From NCBI RefSeq assembly GCF_900168125.1, contig NZ_FUZF01000006.1:81706-145705 (forward strand): DNA of 64,000 nt, read 5' to 3'. A program made the translations under genes and the position numbers. Each line of letters starts with the position of its first letter. Position 1 is the stretch's first letter. Of the stretch, positions 37,049 through 46,154 are shown in pieces. The notes under the pieces are model-generated. The model was given only the letters and a program-made list of their open reading frames with translations, was not told the DNA's origin and made no database searches. The stretch comes from Sphingobacterium nematocida (GTDB lineage: Bacteria; Bacteroidota; Bacteroidia; Sphingobacteriales; Sphingobacteriaceae).

Positions 37049-37539
37049 GGATGTCCTTTTGGGTCGGCCGCTTATACTTGCGAGTCATTTGCTGTATCGT
37101 TTGGTCCATTAGATGAATAGGTTGGGCCATTTGCTTCATCAAGTGCAGCATTTGCTGTATCGTTTGGTCCATTAGATGAATAGGTTGGGCCATTTGCTTC
37201 ATCAAGCGTAGCATTTGTTGTATCGTTTGGTTCATTAGATGAATAAGTTGGGCCATTTGCTTCATCATGCGTAGCATTTGCTGTATCGTTTGGTTCATTA
37301 GATGAATAAGTTGGGCCATTTGCTTCATCAAGCGTAGCATTTGCTGTATCGTTTGGTTCATTAGATGAATAAGTTGGGCCATTTGCTTCATCAAGTGTAG
37401 CGTTTGCTGTATCGTTTGGTTCATTAGATGAATAAGTTGGGCCATTTGTTTCATCAAGTGTAGCATTTGTTGTATCGTTTGGTTCATTTGATTCATCGGT
37501 TGGGCCACAAGTATAAGCAGCTAGCGCAAAAGGACATCC
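37049..37539. repeat. Minisatellite (7 x 63 bp) bounded by 32-bp inverted repeats
   Basis: Seven tandem units of exactly 63 bp (about 37084-37506) differ at only a few positions. They are enclosed by inverted arms 37049-37080 and 37508-37539 that match at 27 of 32 positions; both arms begin GGATGTCCTTTTG and end CTTATACTTG. On the minus strand two of three frames are stop-free. One reads Met/Gln/Leu-rich heptads (TIQQMLRLMKQMAQ), the other an acidic NATLDEANGPTYSSNEPND repeat. Neither frame has a convincing ATG with upstream signals. The spacing rules out CRISPR: there are no unique spacers. Confidence 0.85.
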
Positions 37540-37557
37540 GAAAATGAGATGTATCTA
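37072..37557 (-). pseudogene. Possible relic or start-less ORF of an acidic 21-aa-repeat protein
   Basis: On the minus strand a frame is open from just after a TAG (about 37560) to a TAA at about 37072. It begins with a short hydrophobic part (FALAAYTCGPTDESNEPNDT) that looks like the end of a lipoprotein signal, then seven 21-residue repeats rich in N, T, D, E, S and P. Differences between units are often synonymous in this frame (ACT/ACC, ACG/ACA, AAT/AAC) but change the residue in the Met/Gln frame. No standard start codon exists in frame, so this may be a decayed gene or a chance reading of the repeat. Confidence 0.35.
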
Positions 37558-37843
37558 GTTACGTTCCTCTACAGGAGAGTTCAAGGATAGATACCATAAC
37601 TATACTATAGATAGTATTAAGAACCTATTAAGAAGGTAACTGCGTGCGAGTTCGGATTAGGGTGCTACCAGTATAGGTCTATGATAAACCTGCTCTCAAC
37701 ATGGAGTGAACCTGGACTCAACCTGGACTTAAGATACTTTGAGCAAGAATCCTGCGTGTATTATCCGTCGATTGTTATCGAATATAGGGAGTGTTTTTGA
37801 GATGGCAAAGAGTATCGAGAAACGAAGAAGCGTTCATAGTGTG
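37540..37843. other. Non-coding gap with no recognised feature
   Basis: About 300 bp after the minisatellite. A short direct repeat (AACCTGGACT twice, 37707-37729) is the only pattern seen. No credible ORF. Confidence 0.5.
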
Positions 37844-38170
37844 TTAACTCCTTTTCTCTAACAGAGCATTGTACTTTTCTAATACTTCGTAATATTTATC
37901 TCGCCACTTGTCCCTATCAATTCTCATTTCTTGCAGGTTGTTGATTTCTTTATTAATCTCCGGAATATAGCTGCTCATTTCGGGAAATTCTTTCGTGAAA
38001 TCATATGGTATTGCCTTTCCGTAACTCCAAAGAATAGAGTAATCTAAATCTGGCTTTTTAATATGAGTGTAGTATGATGATCTGTCATACCCCATTCGTT
38101 TAGCCAACTTTGTTCTGTTGACATTAAGTTGGGTAATTACCATATTTAGAACTTCTCCTCTATGTTTCAT
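37844..38170 (-). CDS. Small HTH (XRE/Cro-like) regulator with coiled-coil tail
   Basis: 108 aa. Residues 1-50 (MKHRGEVLNMVITQLNVNRT, KLAKRMGYDRSSYYTHI) look like a lambda-repressor-like helix-turn-helix. The C-terminal part (NKEINNLQEMRIDRDKWRDK, YYEVLEKYNALLEK) is a charged coiled coil. Such small proteins are common in Sphingobacteriaceae, often in accessory regions; targets unknown. Single gene, divergent from the SusC locus. Confidence 0.75.
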   Translation of the reverse strand: MKHRGEVLNMVITQLNVNRTKLAKRMGYDRSSYYTHIKKPDLDYSILWSYGKAIPYDFTKEFPEMSSYIPEINKEINNLQEMRIDRDKWRDKYYEVLEKYNALLEKRS

Positions 38171-38365
38171 TGTATCACGATAACCTGTTCTTGAAGATAG
38201 CTAATACAGTTTCCAAAAAGAATAGTTTAAAATCCACAAAATTGTTTGTTTTATTCTACATTATTGTAGATATTTGTTGTGTTTAGTGTTTTTTGAATTC
38301 TTAAAATGTAGAAAGTTGTAGATTTTCTTGTTTAAGAATCAATAAGAGTTTTACGAGTTTCTTGT

Positions 38366-38486
38366 TCCTCCCAGGCAAAATGAGTGATGCAAGAAATGGC
38401 AGTGAAGCCCGTTTTTGGATTTGTATTATTTTAAATATAAATTTGAGCGGGCGCTCACTCGCTACATCCAAACATGCCTGGGAGGA
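38366..38486. repeat. Perfect 12-bp inverted repeat enclosing terminator-like words
   Basis: TCCTCCCAGGCA at 38366-38377 and its exact complement TGCCTGGGAGGA at 38475-38486, 97 bp apart. Inside are AAGCCCGTTTTT and GAGCGGGCGCTC (itself palindromic). Just after the right arm AGGCCCGCTTTTTATTTT repeats the inner word. It could be a structured RNA, a terminator pair or the scar of an element; I recognise no known RNA family. Confidence 0.5.
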
Positions 38487-38675
38487 GTAGTGAGCAGAGG
38501 CCCGCTTTTTATTTTCCTCCGCTCGCTATTTTTAAAGAAATAAATTTAAAAAGCGAGTTATGATAACCCTAAAAAAACAACTTCAAAAAAATCTAATCTG
38601 TGCCCCCGAGTAGCTTGGTCGGTAAAATTTGGTCTATGTGACCATTCGTTTCGGTGCAGCCCAATTATAAACATT

Positions 38676-38768
38676 ATGAAATCCAAGATATACACCACAA
38701 AAAGGGGGACTGCCGAATTTTTAGAATCAATTTTATTTATTACACCGTGTGGCCTGATCAAGGATTAG
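38676..38768 (+). CDS. Possible 30-aa peptide ORF
   Basis: ATG 38676 follows an A/T-rich AATTATAAACATT context usual for Bacteroidota starts and encodes MKSKIYTTKRGTAEFLES followed by a hydrophobic ILFITPCGLIKD and a TAG. It resembles no family I know, and a frame of this size can arise by chance. It lies in the long gap before the SusC gene. Confidence 0.2.
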   Translation: MKSKIYTTKRGTAEFLESILFITPCGLIKD

Positions 38769-38890
38769 GTATGGTTGGTTATTGGTAGAAGTAGCTCTCT
38801 AGCCCGCCTTCATTAGGTCACACTTAATGGATCCAAAAACCTTGCTTGCAAGTTCTTTTGGGCCATTAGAAAACAATTAATTCCAAAAAA

Positions 38891-39715
38891 ATGACAAATT
38901 TTAATTGGGGTGGGAGAGGTATGGCCGTTGGCCAAAGTGACGAAGTAACGCAGTTACACCGTGACAGAGTTCTTTCTAATCGCCCGATAGAATATACACC
39001 TATTGTGTACCAACTTAGTTCTGCCCAGGTTCTACCTTGGTTCTACTTTGGTTCTACCTCGCTTCGTTCAGCCTGTGTCCGTGCTGTGACGCGGCTCCGA
39101 TCATTCATCGGAGCGCCATCGGAGGTTGATCGCTACGTCATCGAAGCGGCATCGGACAAACGTAAAACTAGGTCAGGTCTTGGTAGGGCTTTGGTCGGTA
39201 TAAATGCAGTTACTGCAAATACTATTTTCAGACTAACTTCTGATCCTATTCGCCCTTTTTTCGCTCTTTCTTCTTCTTGTTATCGGGTTGGGATCGAGTG
39301 GGCATCGAATGGGGATCGGGTACACCCGATGAATATCCAATGCCAACCGGTTAATGAGGGCATTAACTACAGCAAAAGGGCCGAAGATAATGTAGGGAAG
39401 TATGCTCTTCTAAATGATGCAGATGCTACGATAAGCACGGAAGAACTACCCGAAAGGTACTGTAAAGGTACGGGAAAGGTACTAAATAGTGGGGGTAAAG
39501 GTACTGGAGAGGTACTAGAGAGCTACCAAAGAGGTACTAAGGAGATACTAACTGGTAGTAGGTCTGTGGTAGGTTATGATAGGGATGGAGATTGCTTCGG
39601 CGTAGTTCCTACTTCTCTCAATGATGAGGATGTGGTAAATGACGTCCGTATGAATCGATTGTTTTTAAGAGGCTTTCGCTCTCTCTGTGAGGAGTTCAGG
39701 TGCAAAGTGGAGTCT
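38891..39715 (+). repeat. Low-complexity open 5' region in frame with SusC
   Basis: 825 bp upstream of the chosen SusC start are free of stops in the SusC frame, yet encode no recognisable domain. The DNA holds short degenerate repeats: GGTTCTACyTTG three times (39027-39060), a perfect hairpin GCTCCGAT/ATCGGAGC (39094-39114) with several nearby CATCGGA words, GGGATCG words (39288-39325) and many GGTACT words (39448-39540). If translated, it would put 275 residues before the signal peptide, which would block export; I treat it as untranslated or relic sequence. Confidence 0.5.
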
Positions 39716-42700
39716 ATGGCTGTAAGTGAAAATAAAGGTCGGCAAATCGGCTTAAATCGCGCCTTGCTAAAAACGGTTTCACTGATGATATTCTGTGTGT
39801 TGTTTAGTTCGCTTGTATGTTTGCAGGCGGTCGCTCAGACGCAGTCCGAGCTTGTACTTCAGGGTGAAGTACGCTCGGCTGCCGATGGGCGGACTATCGA
39901 AGGGGCATCTGTCAAGGTGGATAATAAGTATGCCAGGACGGATAAGCAGGGGAAGTTTACGATCGCCGTAGATAAGTCTACAGGAGTATTACTAATAAAA
40001 CATATCGGATACAAAGAGCAACGCGTTGCCTATGAGAATACGTCTACAATTATAAATATAAGGTTACAGCCGAATGCCAATACAATAGAAGAGGTAGATG
40101 TCGTATCTACAGGATATCAGAAAATAGATAAGAATAATACCCCGGGATCCATAGTCAAGATCGATAGTGGTCTTTTGAATTTGAGTATATCTGGCTCACT
40201 CACAGAAAGGCTACAGAACATAAGCCCAAGTTTTTTGGTGAGCAATACTGTCGAGGGCAACAAACGGATCCAGATCCGAGGGATGTACGCGTTGCGCGAA
40301 AATGTGGCCAAGCCACTAATCATATTGGACAATTTTCCTTATGAAGGAGAGCTGGATGACATCAACCCTGACGAAATAGAAAGTGTCAATATATTAAGGG
40401 ATGCTTCAGCTGCGGCAATATGGGGAGCTCGGGCAGGCAATGGGGTTATTGTACTCAATTCTAGAAGAGCAAATAAAAACGGCTTTAAACTTCAATTACA
40501 GACAAACACTTCTATACAGGCACGACCAGATTTAATGTCCAATAGTCAGATACTTCCCTCCCGGGATTTTTTAGCATTCGAACAGTACAAGTTCTCACTG
40601 AATTATGGGCTTTCGGATACTGCAGATTACCGTAAGCCGGCATTATCGCCTTTGTACGAACTTTTACTTGGCAAGCAGAAGGGGATGATTTCGGAGGCGC
40701 AGATGGAGGCGCAGCTCCATAAATGGTCTCTTACAGACCTACGAGATGAATATGAAAAGCATGTATACCAAAACCAGATTGTCAATCGATACAACATAAG
40801 CCTGCAACACGGCTCCACAGCGCATATGACTATGCTCAATTTAGGACTTGAAAACGACACTAGGGATATCGTCGGTAACTCTGGACAGCGGATATCAGTG
40901 CTGTTGAATAATACACTGAAGCCTCTTCCATTTTTAGAAATAGACCTTGGTGTCCGTTTTTTTAGACAGAAAAGCATTCTTAATGGATTATTGGGATATG
41001 GGCAGTTACAGGTAAATGGAAAACTTTTACCGCCGTATCTATCCTTCTATAATGAACAGGGGGAAGCCAATGAATGGGATATATACTATAGAAAGGAATT
41101 TACGGATCTGGCAGGACAAGCTAAACTGCTGGACTGGAAATATCGACCATTGGAGGATGTAGGCTTGTTGGATCGGTGGAGCGCACAAAACAACCTGTTA
41201 GCAGATCTCGGCCTTCGCTTTAGACTGACTCCAGCTAGCCTTCTGCAGCTCAGCTATCGCGGCGAGAGTACGTCGGATCAATATCACTACTATTACCCAA
41301 AGGAATCTTATTACACGCGTAATCTGATTAATACTTTTACTAAAATAGAACAGGGAACACCTGTGTATCAGTTGCCCAATGAAGGTATGCTGGATCAAAA
41401 CAATGGTTCTGGTTTTAGACATTTCTTAAGAGGTCAGTATAATTTTGACCGGCGTCACGGTAAACACGCTTTCAATGCCATTCTTGGAGGTGAAATCTCC
41501 TTAGGACAAGATAGAAGTAACAAAAACAGGGTGTACGGCTATAATACCAAGCTCAATCACGCTAGTGTGCCGTACAATGTACTAATACCGAGCTACGCCA
41601 ATGTCGCTGGTTATTTATATATTCCCTATATAGATGACCTAAGCCAGATCGATAACCGAAACTTATCCTTTTATGGCAATGCTCATTATGGTTGGGATGG
41701 TAAGTATATTGTCAGTGCCAGTGCCCGAAGGGATGCATCTAATCTATTTGGCGTAAATACTAACCAGAAATGGAAGCCGCTATGGTCTGTAGGGGGACTT
41801 TGGAAAATACAGGAAGAGTCTTTTTTCAGATTACCCCTCTCTGTTTTGGAACTCCGGGCTACATATGGTAAAAGCGGTAATATAAACCGGTCGGTATCTG
41901 CTCTGCCTACAATCATGTATTACCCGGCATCGTCGCAGCTCACCCAACTGCCGTATACCGGTATATTGGGTGGATATAATCCCGATCTGAAATGGGAAGA
42001 GGTCAATACATTGAATTTTGGAATTAATATAGCTTCGAAAGGGAGGAGATGGAAGGGGAGTGTTGAGTATTATTTCAAGAATGCGCGTGACGTAATAGCA
42101 GACGAACCTGTCGATAATACCATTGGATATACTTCAAGTCCTAAAAATTCGGCACATATAGATGGCCGTGGTCTTGATATTTCTCTGGATGTCGATGTAG
42201 TACGGGGCAACAGCTGGAGATGGCAGATAATAGCAAACCATAGTATAGCAAAATATAAGGTCTCGAAATACCTGGGAGCAGAGGTGGATAAATATATCGG
42301 ATATGTAGGAGACGGCAGTTCCATTTCCATTCTGGAAGGTTATAATCCGTATACTCTGGTGAGCTACCGTTGGGGAGGTCTGCGTGCTACGGACGGTAGC
42401 CCTTTGGGATTTGTAGATGGAGAGATTTCAGATGATTACGAAAAGTTGATCAATAGGCCTTTTCATGAACAGTCCCTCAGTGGCTCTGCCATCCCATTAA
42501 GTTTTGGTAATGTCCTCAACAGGATTTCATACAAAAGGATTGATCTTTCCTTCAACATCAGTTATAAGTTAGGACATTACTTTAGAAAGAATTCAATATC
42601 CTACGAAAAGGCTTTCCTTAACAATAATATACATAGTGATTATCTCCTCAGGTGGCAAAATGAGGGTGACGAAGCAAAGACGGTGGTACCTTCTATGCTT

Positions 42701-42973
42701 TATCCGCTGGACAATCGTAGGGACCAGTTCTATCTAAATTCCGATATCAATGTCCTGAACGGGGCGAATGTACGGCTTAATGACATCCGACTGTCTTATA
42801 CAGTACATATTGATCCACTAAAAAAACGCAGGGTACCCATTGCGCTGTTTGCAAATCTCAATCAGGTCAATTGGATATTATGGCGGGCAAATTCGGAAGA
42901 TATTGATCCCGATTATAAGGATGGCTATTTGCCTCCCAAGCAATGGAGTTTTGGAATGAAAATGAATTTTTAA
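39716..42973 (+). CDS. SusC/RagA TonB-linked outer-membrane protein
   Basis: About 1085 aa when started at ATG 39716, which places a signal peptide (LMIFCVLFSSLVCLQAVAQ) at the N-terminus; the open frame itself reaches back to 38891. Domains: carboxypeptidase-regulatory-like (LVLQGEVRSAADGRTIEGAS), plug (PLIILDNFPYEGELDDINPD, ESVNILRDASAAAIWGARAG) and barrel ending WSFGMKMNF. No STN domain and no sigma/FecR pair nearby. SusD follows after 11 bp. Confidence 0.88.
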   Translation: MAVSENKGRQIGLNRALLKTVSLMIFCVLFSSLVCLQAVAQTQSELVLQGEVRSAADGRTIEGASVKVDNKYARTDKQGKFTIAVDKSTGVLLIKHIGYKEQRVAYENTSTIINIRLQPNANTIEEVDVVSTGYQKIDKNNTPGSIVKIDSGLLNLSISGSLTERLQNISPSFLVSNTVEGNKRIQIRGMYALRENVAKPLIILDNFPYEGELDDINPDEIESVNILRDASAAAIWGARAGNGVIVLNSRRANKNGFKLQLQTNTSIQARPDLMSNSQILPSRDFLAFEQYKFSLNYGLSDTADYRKPALSPLYELLLGKQKGMISEAQMEAQLHKWSLTDLRDEYEKHVYQNQIVNRYNISLQHGSTAHMTMLNLGLENDTRDIVGNSGQRISVLLNNTLKPLPFLEIDLGVRFFRQKSILNGLLGYGQLQVNGKLLPPYLSFYNEQGEANEWDIYYRKEFTDLAGQAKLLDWKYRPLEDVGLLDRWSAQNNLLADLGLRFRLTPASLLQLSYRGESTSDQYHYYYPKESYYTRNLINTFTKIEQGTPVYQLPNEGMLDQNNGSGFRHFLRGQYNFDRRHGKHAFNAILGGEISLGQDRSNKNRVYGYNTKLNHASVPYNVLIPSYANVAGYLYIPYIDDLSQIDNRNLSFYGNAHYGWDGKYIVSASARRDASNLFGVNTNQKWKPLWSVGGLWKIQEESFFRLPLSVLELRATYGKSGNINRSVSALPTIMYYPASSQLTQLPYTGILGGYNPDLKWEEVNTLNFGINIASKGRRWKGSVEYYFKNARDVIADEPVDNTIGYTSSPKNSAHIDGRGLDISLDVDVVRGNSWRWQIIANHSIAKYKVSKYLGAEVDKYIGYVGDGSSISILEGYNPYTLVSYRWGGLRATDGSPLGFVDGEISDDYEKLINRPFHEQSLSGSAIPLSFGNVLNRISYKRIDLSFNISYKLGHYFRKNSISYEKAFLNNNIHSDYLLRWQNEGDEAKTVVPSMLYPLDNRRDQFYLNSDINVLNGANVRLNDIRLSYTVHIDPLKKRRVPIALFANLNQVNWILWRANSEDIDPDYKDGYLPPKQWSFGMKMNF

Positions 42974-42984
42974 ACCTTATAATT

Positions 42985-44331
42985 ATGAAAAGTAGAAAAA
43001 TAAAAATATACAGATTGATTCTATTGGTATCTAGTTTGGTTACGTTTTCGGCATGTAGCGAATTCCTGGACATAAAACCCGATGCAACTTTGGCGGTCCC
43101 CGAAAGACTGGAAGATCTTGAAGGATTAGTAGATGGCTTTACAGTCATGAACACCACGCTGCCGAGTACATCAGCGATATATAGTGATGATTATTATGTG
43201 CTTTCTGCAGATTGGACTGCTCAGAATAATGTACAGGAACGCAACTTTTACCTCTGGCAAAGTGAGGGGGAATTCAAGACTATAATAAGTAGGGAATTTA
43301 GAGCGATTCTCTATACGAATATGGTTCTTGATAGATTGAAGTCGATCAGTGCCAGTACGACAATGGAAAGGGATACATGGAATAGATTGAGAGGATCTGC
43401 TTTGTTCCATCGTGGGTTAAGGTATTACGTATTGGCTTTACATCATGCGCCGCATCCCAACCATCACCTGGCAGATCAAACGAAAGTTCCTCTCCGTCTT
43501 ACAAGCGATAATAGTAGTAAATCGAAGCTTGTGCCGACGTCTTCCATCTATGAACAGATATTGACGGACTTGCGGGAGGCTGTTCCATATCTTCCTGATT
43601 TACCTCTACTGCCCTCCCGTCCTTCGAGAGCGGCGGCCTATGGCTTGCTCGCCAAAGTTTTGCTGGATTTGGGAAGATATGAAAGTGCGCTGCAATATGC
43701 TGATTCTTGCTTAATGATAAAAAGGGATCTGGTGGATTTGAATACGATAAATGTTAATGCGGCTGCACCTTTTCAGCGATTCAATAAAGAAGTAATCTTT
43801 CATGCGCGCTCAGGGACAGCCTCCATTATGTCTCGAAATGTTGCTCGAGTAAACGAGGAGTTGTTTGATTCTTATTCGCTCAATGATCTACGACGCAAGG
43901 CTTTTTTTGTCCAGAACCTAAATGGTAAAGTTGAATTCAAGGGGGATTACGATGGAAGAGGAACTGCATCGGGATTCGATTTCTGGGGTATTATTGTACC
44001 CGACATTCTCTTAGTCAAAAGCGAATGTCTTTCCCGGCTTGCACGGCCGGACGAGGCAAAGGCAGTGCTTTGGGAGTTATTGAAGAATAGATTGACTGCT
44101 GGTGAGGATAATCCCTATAAAGATGAGTTGGATATGCTAACCGCCGTGTTGAACGAACGCCGCAAAGAGCTTATTCGTAAAGGAGCACGATGGATAGATA
44201 TACGCCGGCTGATGTTTGATGAAGTGCACAAAGTATCCCTCAAGAGAGAGATAAACGGTAAAGAATATCAACCCAATGAAGATAGACTTTACATCAATAT
44301 TCCAAATTCTGTTCTTGCGTATGGAGAGTAA
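42985..44331 (+). CDS. SusD/RagB lipoprotein
   Basis: 448 aa. Start is put at ATG 42985 (MKSRKIKIYR), which gives signal and lipobox TFSAC; an in-frame start at 42943 would overlap SusC. Opening SEFLDIKPDATLAVP and late signature AVLNERRKELIRKGARWIDIRRL identify the family. Partner of the preceding SusC. Confidence 0.92.
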   Translation: MKSRKIKIYRLILLVSSLVTFSACSEFLDIKPDATLAVPERLEDLEGLVDGFTVMNTTLPSTSAIYSDDYYVLSADWTAQNNVQERNFYLWQSEGEFKTIISREFRAILYTNMVLDRLKSISASTTMERDTWNRLRGSALFHRGLRYYVLALHHAPHPNHHLADQTKVPLRLTSDNSSKSKLVPTSSIYEQILTDLREAVPYLPDLPLLPSRPSRAAAYGLLAKVLLDLGRYESALQYADSCLMIKRDLVDLNTINVNAAAPFQRFNKEVIFHARSGTASIMSRNVARVNEELFDSYSLNDLRRKAFFVQNLNGKVEFKGDYDGRGTASGFDFWGIIVPDILLVKSECLSRLARPDEAKAVLWELLKNRLTAGEDNPYKDELDMLTAVLNERRKELIRKGARWIDIRRLMFDEVHKVSLKREINGKEYQPNEDRLYINIPNSVLAYGE

Positions 44332-44348
44332 ATTATTAAAACGTAAAA

Positions 44349-44861
44349 ATGATGAAAAACTATATAATACTATTGTTGATGCTAATAGCGTCAAAGACTT
44401 CTTTCAGTCAGGTTATTTCTGTTGGGGAGCTGTTGCCTAAGCAAACATTGGATTCGCTACAATTGTTAGACGGTAGCTATATTCCAAGCTCCGAGTTTGA
44501 AAACAAATATGTAATCTTTGAGTTTTGGTCTACATGGTGCAGTACCTGTGTTAAGAATATGCCCAAGATTCAAGATATAAAAGGTGAGTTTGCTGACTCG
44601 CTCACCTTGTTCTTAGTTAATAACCAAAAAGAAGAATTGGTAAGGGGATTTTGGAATAGCAATGCTGTCACGCAGTCGCTTAAAATGAGTACCATTGTAG
44701 GGAATTCTAAACTAAAAGAACATTTTCCTTACAAAGGAGTGCCATATGTGGTGTGGGTTGGGCCCGATTTAACGGTGAAGCATTTGACCAATGGAAGATA
44801 TCTTACCAAGGAAAATGTGCAATTGTTTTTAAAAGGACAACCATTACAATTAAGTAAGTAG
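44349..44861 (+). CDS. Exported thioredoxin-like (TlpA) protein
   Basis: 170 aa with a signal peptide (ASKTSFSQ) and a single thioredoxin domain: FEFWSTWCSTCVKNMP with an unusual CSTC pair, and the cis-Pro segment GVPYVVWVGPDL. Follows SusD by 17 bp, repeating the SusC-SusD-thioredoxin order of the first locus. Confidence 0.88.
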   Translation: MMKNYIILLLMLIASKTSFSQVISVGELLPKQTLDSLQLLDGSYIPSSEFENKYVIFEFWSTWCSTCVKNMPKIQDIKGEFADSLTLFLVNNQKEELVRGFWNSNAVTQSLKMSTIVGNSKLKEHFPYKGVPYVVWVGPDLTVKHLTNGRYLTKENVQLFLKGQPLQLSK

Positions 44862-44870
44862 AAGATAAAA

Positions 44871-44914
44871 AGCCCCCGAACGAAATTAGTTAGTTCGAGG
44901 GCTTATTTTTTGAT
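44871..44914. terminator. Bidirectional terminator
   Basis: AGCCCcCGAAC / GTTCGaGGGCT hairpin with A-run on the left and T-run on the right, between convergent genes. Confidence 0.88.
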
Positions 44915-44924
44915 GTACTGTTTT

Positions 44925-45341
44925 TTAATCTTTCTGAACAATTTGATCCTCATCGTAGCCAGGCGCTAGTGGATCGAAGTAGTTGTTTAACTCTGTTTGT
45001 ATGGGCTGCCCGGTTATTATTGGCTTTGGAACCGCCGGGTTACTCATGTCAACCTGAGCCCTGATAGCACAAAGATTATTACTACCTGCACATAACTCTG
45101 ATGGGTTAGTGACTAAAGTGTAATTGTTCGGATTTGAAGCATCCGTCAGATTGGTCGGATGGCTTGACGCCGAATAGACAAACCATTGTGTAGTTTGAAC
45201 CTTCGCTTCTTTTATCTCTTTTTTAACAGTCTTTGGGTTTTTATTATCTGTGGATGCATTTGCACCAAAAGATATCCCTAAACCCAGTATCGAAAATAAT
45301 ATGGCGCGTAGCCAATAGTTTTTTAAAGCACGCATACGCAT
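44925..45341 (-). CDS. DUF6520-family secreted protein
   Basis: 138 aa with an N-terminal hydrophobic signal (LRAILFSILGLGISFGANAS) and a mature part with TTQWFVYSA and two Cys (ELCAGSNNLCAIRAQV), as in the DUF6520 proteins of Bacteroidota. Function unknown. In-frame ATG at 45335 is an equally good start. Convergent with the thioredoxin-like gene; such proteins may be oxidatively folded, but no link is shown. Confidence 0.75.
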   Translation of the reverse strand: MRMRALKNYWLRAILFSILGLGISFGANASTDNKNPKTVKKEIKEAKVQTTQWFVYSASSHPTNLTDASNPNNYTLVTNPSELCAGSNNLCAIRAQVDMSNPAVPKPIITGQPIQTELNNYFDPLAPGYDEDQIVQKD

Positions 45342-46154
45342 TGTTTTAAATGTGTTTTAATCTTGTTATTTAGTGTGCATCACGGGTTTGCCTCTCAGTG
45401 ATGCGGTCGAGGGGTTTCCGATCCTCAGATCAGGTTTTGGGGTCTTGGTCAGTCAGCTTCCTAGAAGCCGAACAGCCGAGCAACCCGTGAATACGGCAAA
45501 CCTACGCGGGTACCACCATCTGTTGATAACTCTCTGCTGGGCTAAGAGGCTCTGGCGGAGTAAGCGCGCTATAATACGCACGTCTGATTTTCGATAGAAT
45601 AAACTTAAGAGTACTTTGGTACCCAAGATTACGCACAGCCTGATCCTAGTAGCGGATAGAGACAGTAGTCGCATATTGGCGAGCCATGCTGTCATGATGT
45701 GTAATGCTGTGTCTACTCTTTTCATCCCTAATGATATTCCATACTGTTATTTACTCCGCCAAAGCTCCTTTTTCTCAGCGGCGCAGCCTTGGCGCGCCCT
45801 GCCCACTGTTTTTGTTTGCACTGTATCGCTGTACCCGCGTCCCTGTGTCCCGAGCTATCCCATCCAGCCCTGTGGCGCACCGAAGGATATAAATAGCGGG
45901 TCTCACTGCCTTTTGCTATTCTGCTCGCGACTATATACCATCGGGAAAGATGGTTCGGATCCCGGTACGCCCACCATATCTTTTTAATCTATCGTTGTCT
46001 GATATAGAGCAAAGGAAATAGGTATGTCATGTATTTCCGTATTTATTGACGGATTGTGGTGAAATAAAATGGTTTCCTGCGAAATTTTTTGAAATTCTGA
46101 TTTTGTTTTTGTAATATTAGGTTACCAATACCTTGATTTATAAACTTGAACGTT
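45342..46154. other. Long gap, higher in GC in its middle, no recognised gene
   Basis: About 810 bp. Bases 45380-45990 are visibly richer in G and C than the neighbours and contain overlapping open frames in several directions, none with family features. Hairpin ACCATC/GATGGT at 45937-45954. A tRNA-3'-end-like string nearby does not fold as a T-arm. Could be decayed foreign DNA. Confidence 0.4.

Noticed and set aside
37084..37506. CRISPR array
   Set aside because: Units are contiguous with no unique spacers, and no cas genes are present.
37038..37508. Met/Gln-rich heptad ORF on the minus strand across the minisatellite
   Set aside because: It starts with GTG in a repeat, has no upstream signals, and the variation between units is mostly non-synonymous in this frame; it follows from the 63-bp period.
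38891..39715. SusC start at 38891
   Set aside because: It would place 275 low-complexity residues before a normal signal peptide and prevent export.
45453..45725. 90-aa Leu/Arg-rich ORF
   Set aside because: Overlaps other frames of similar length in a GC-richer non-coding gap; no family features.
45937..45975. tRNA 3' end (GGTTCGGATCC, then ACGCCCACCA)
   Set aside because: The flanking bases do not form a T-stem around the loop, and no 5' half of a tRNA is present; it folds instead as a simple ACCATC/GATGGT hairpin.
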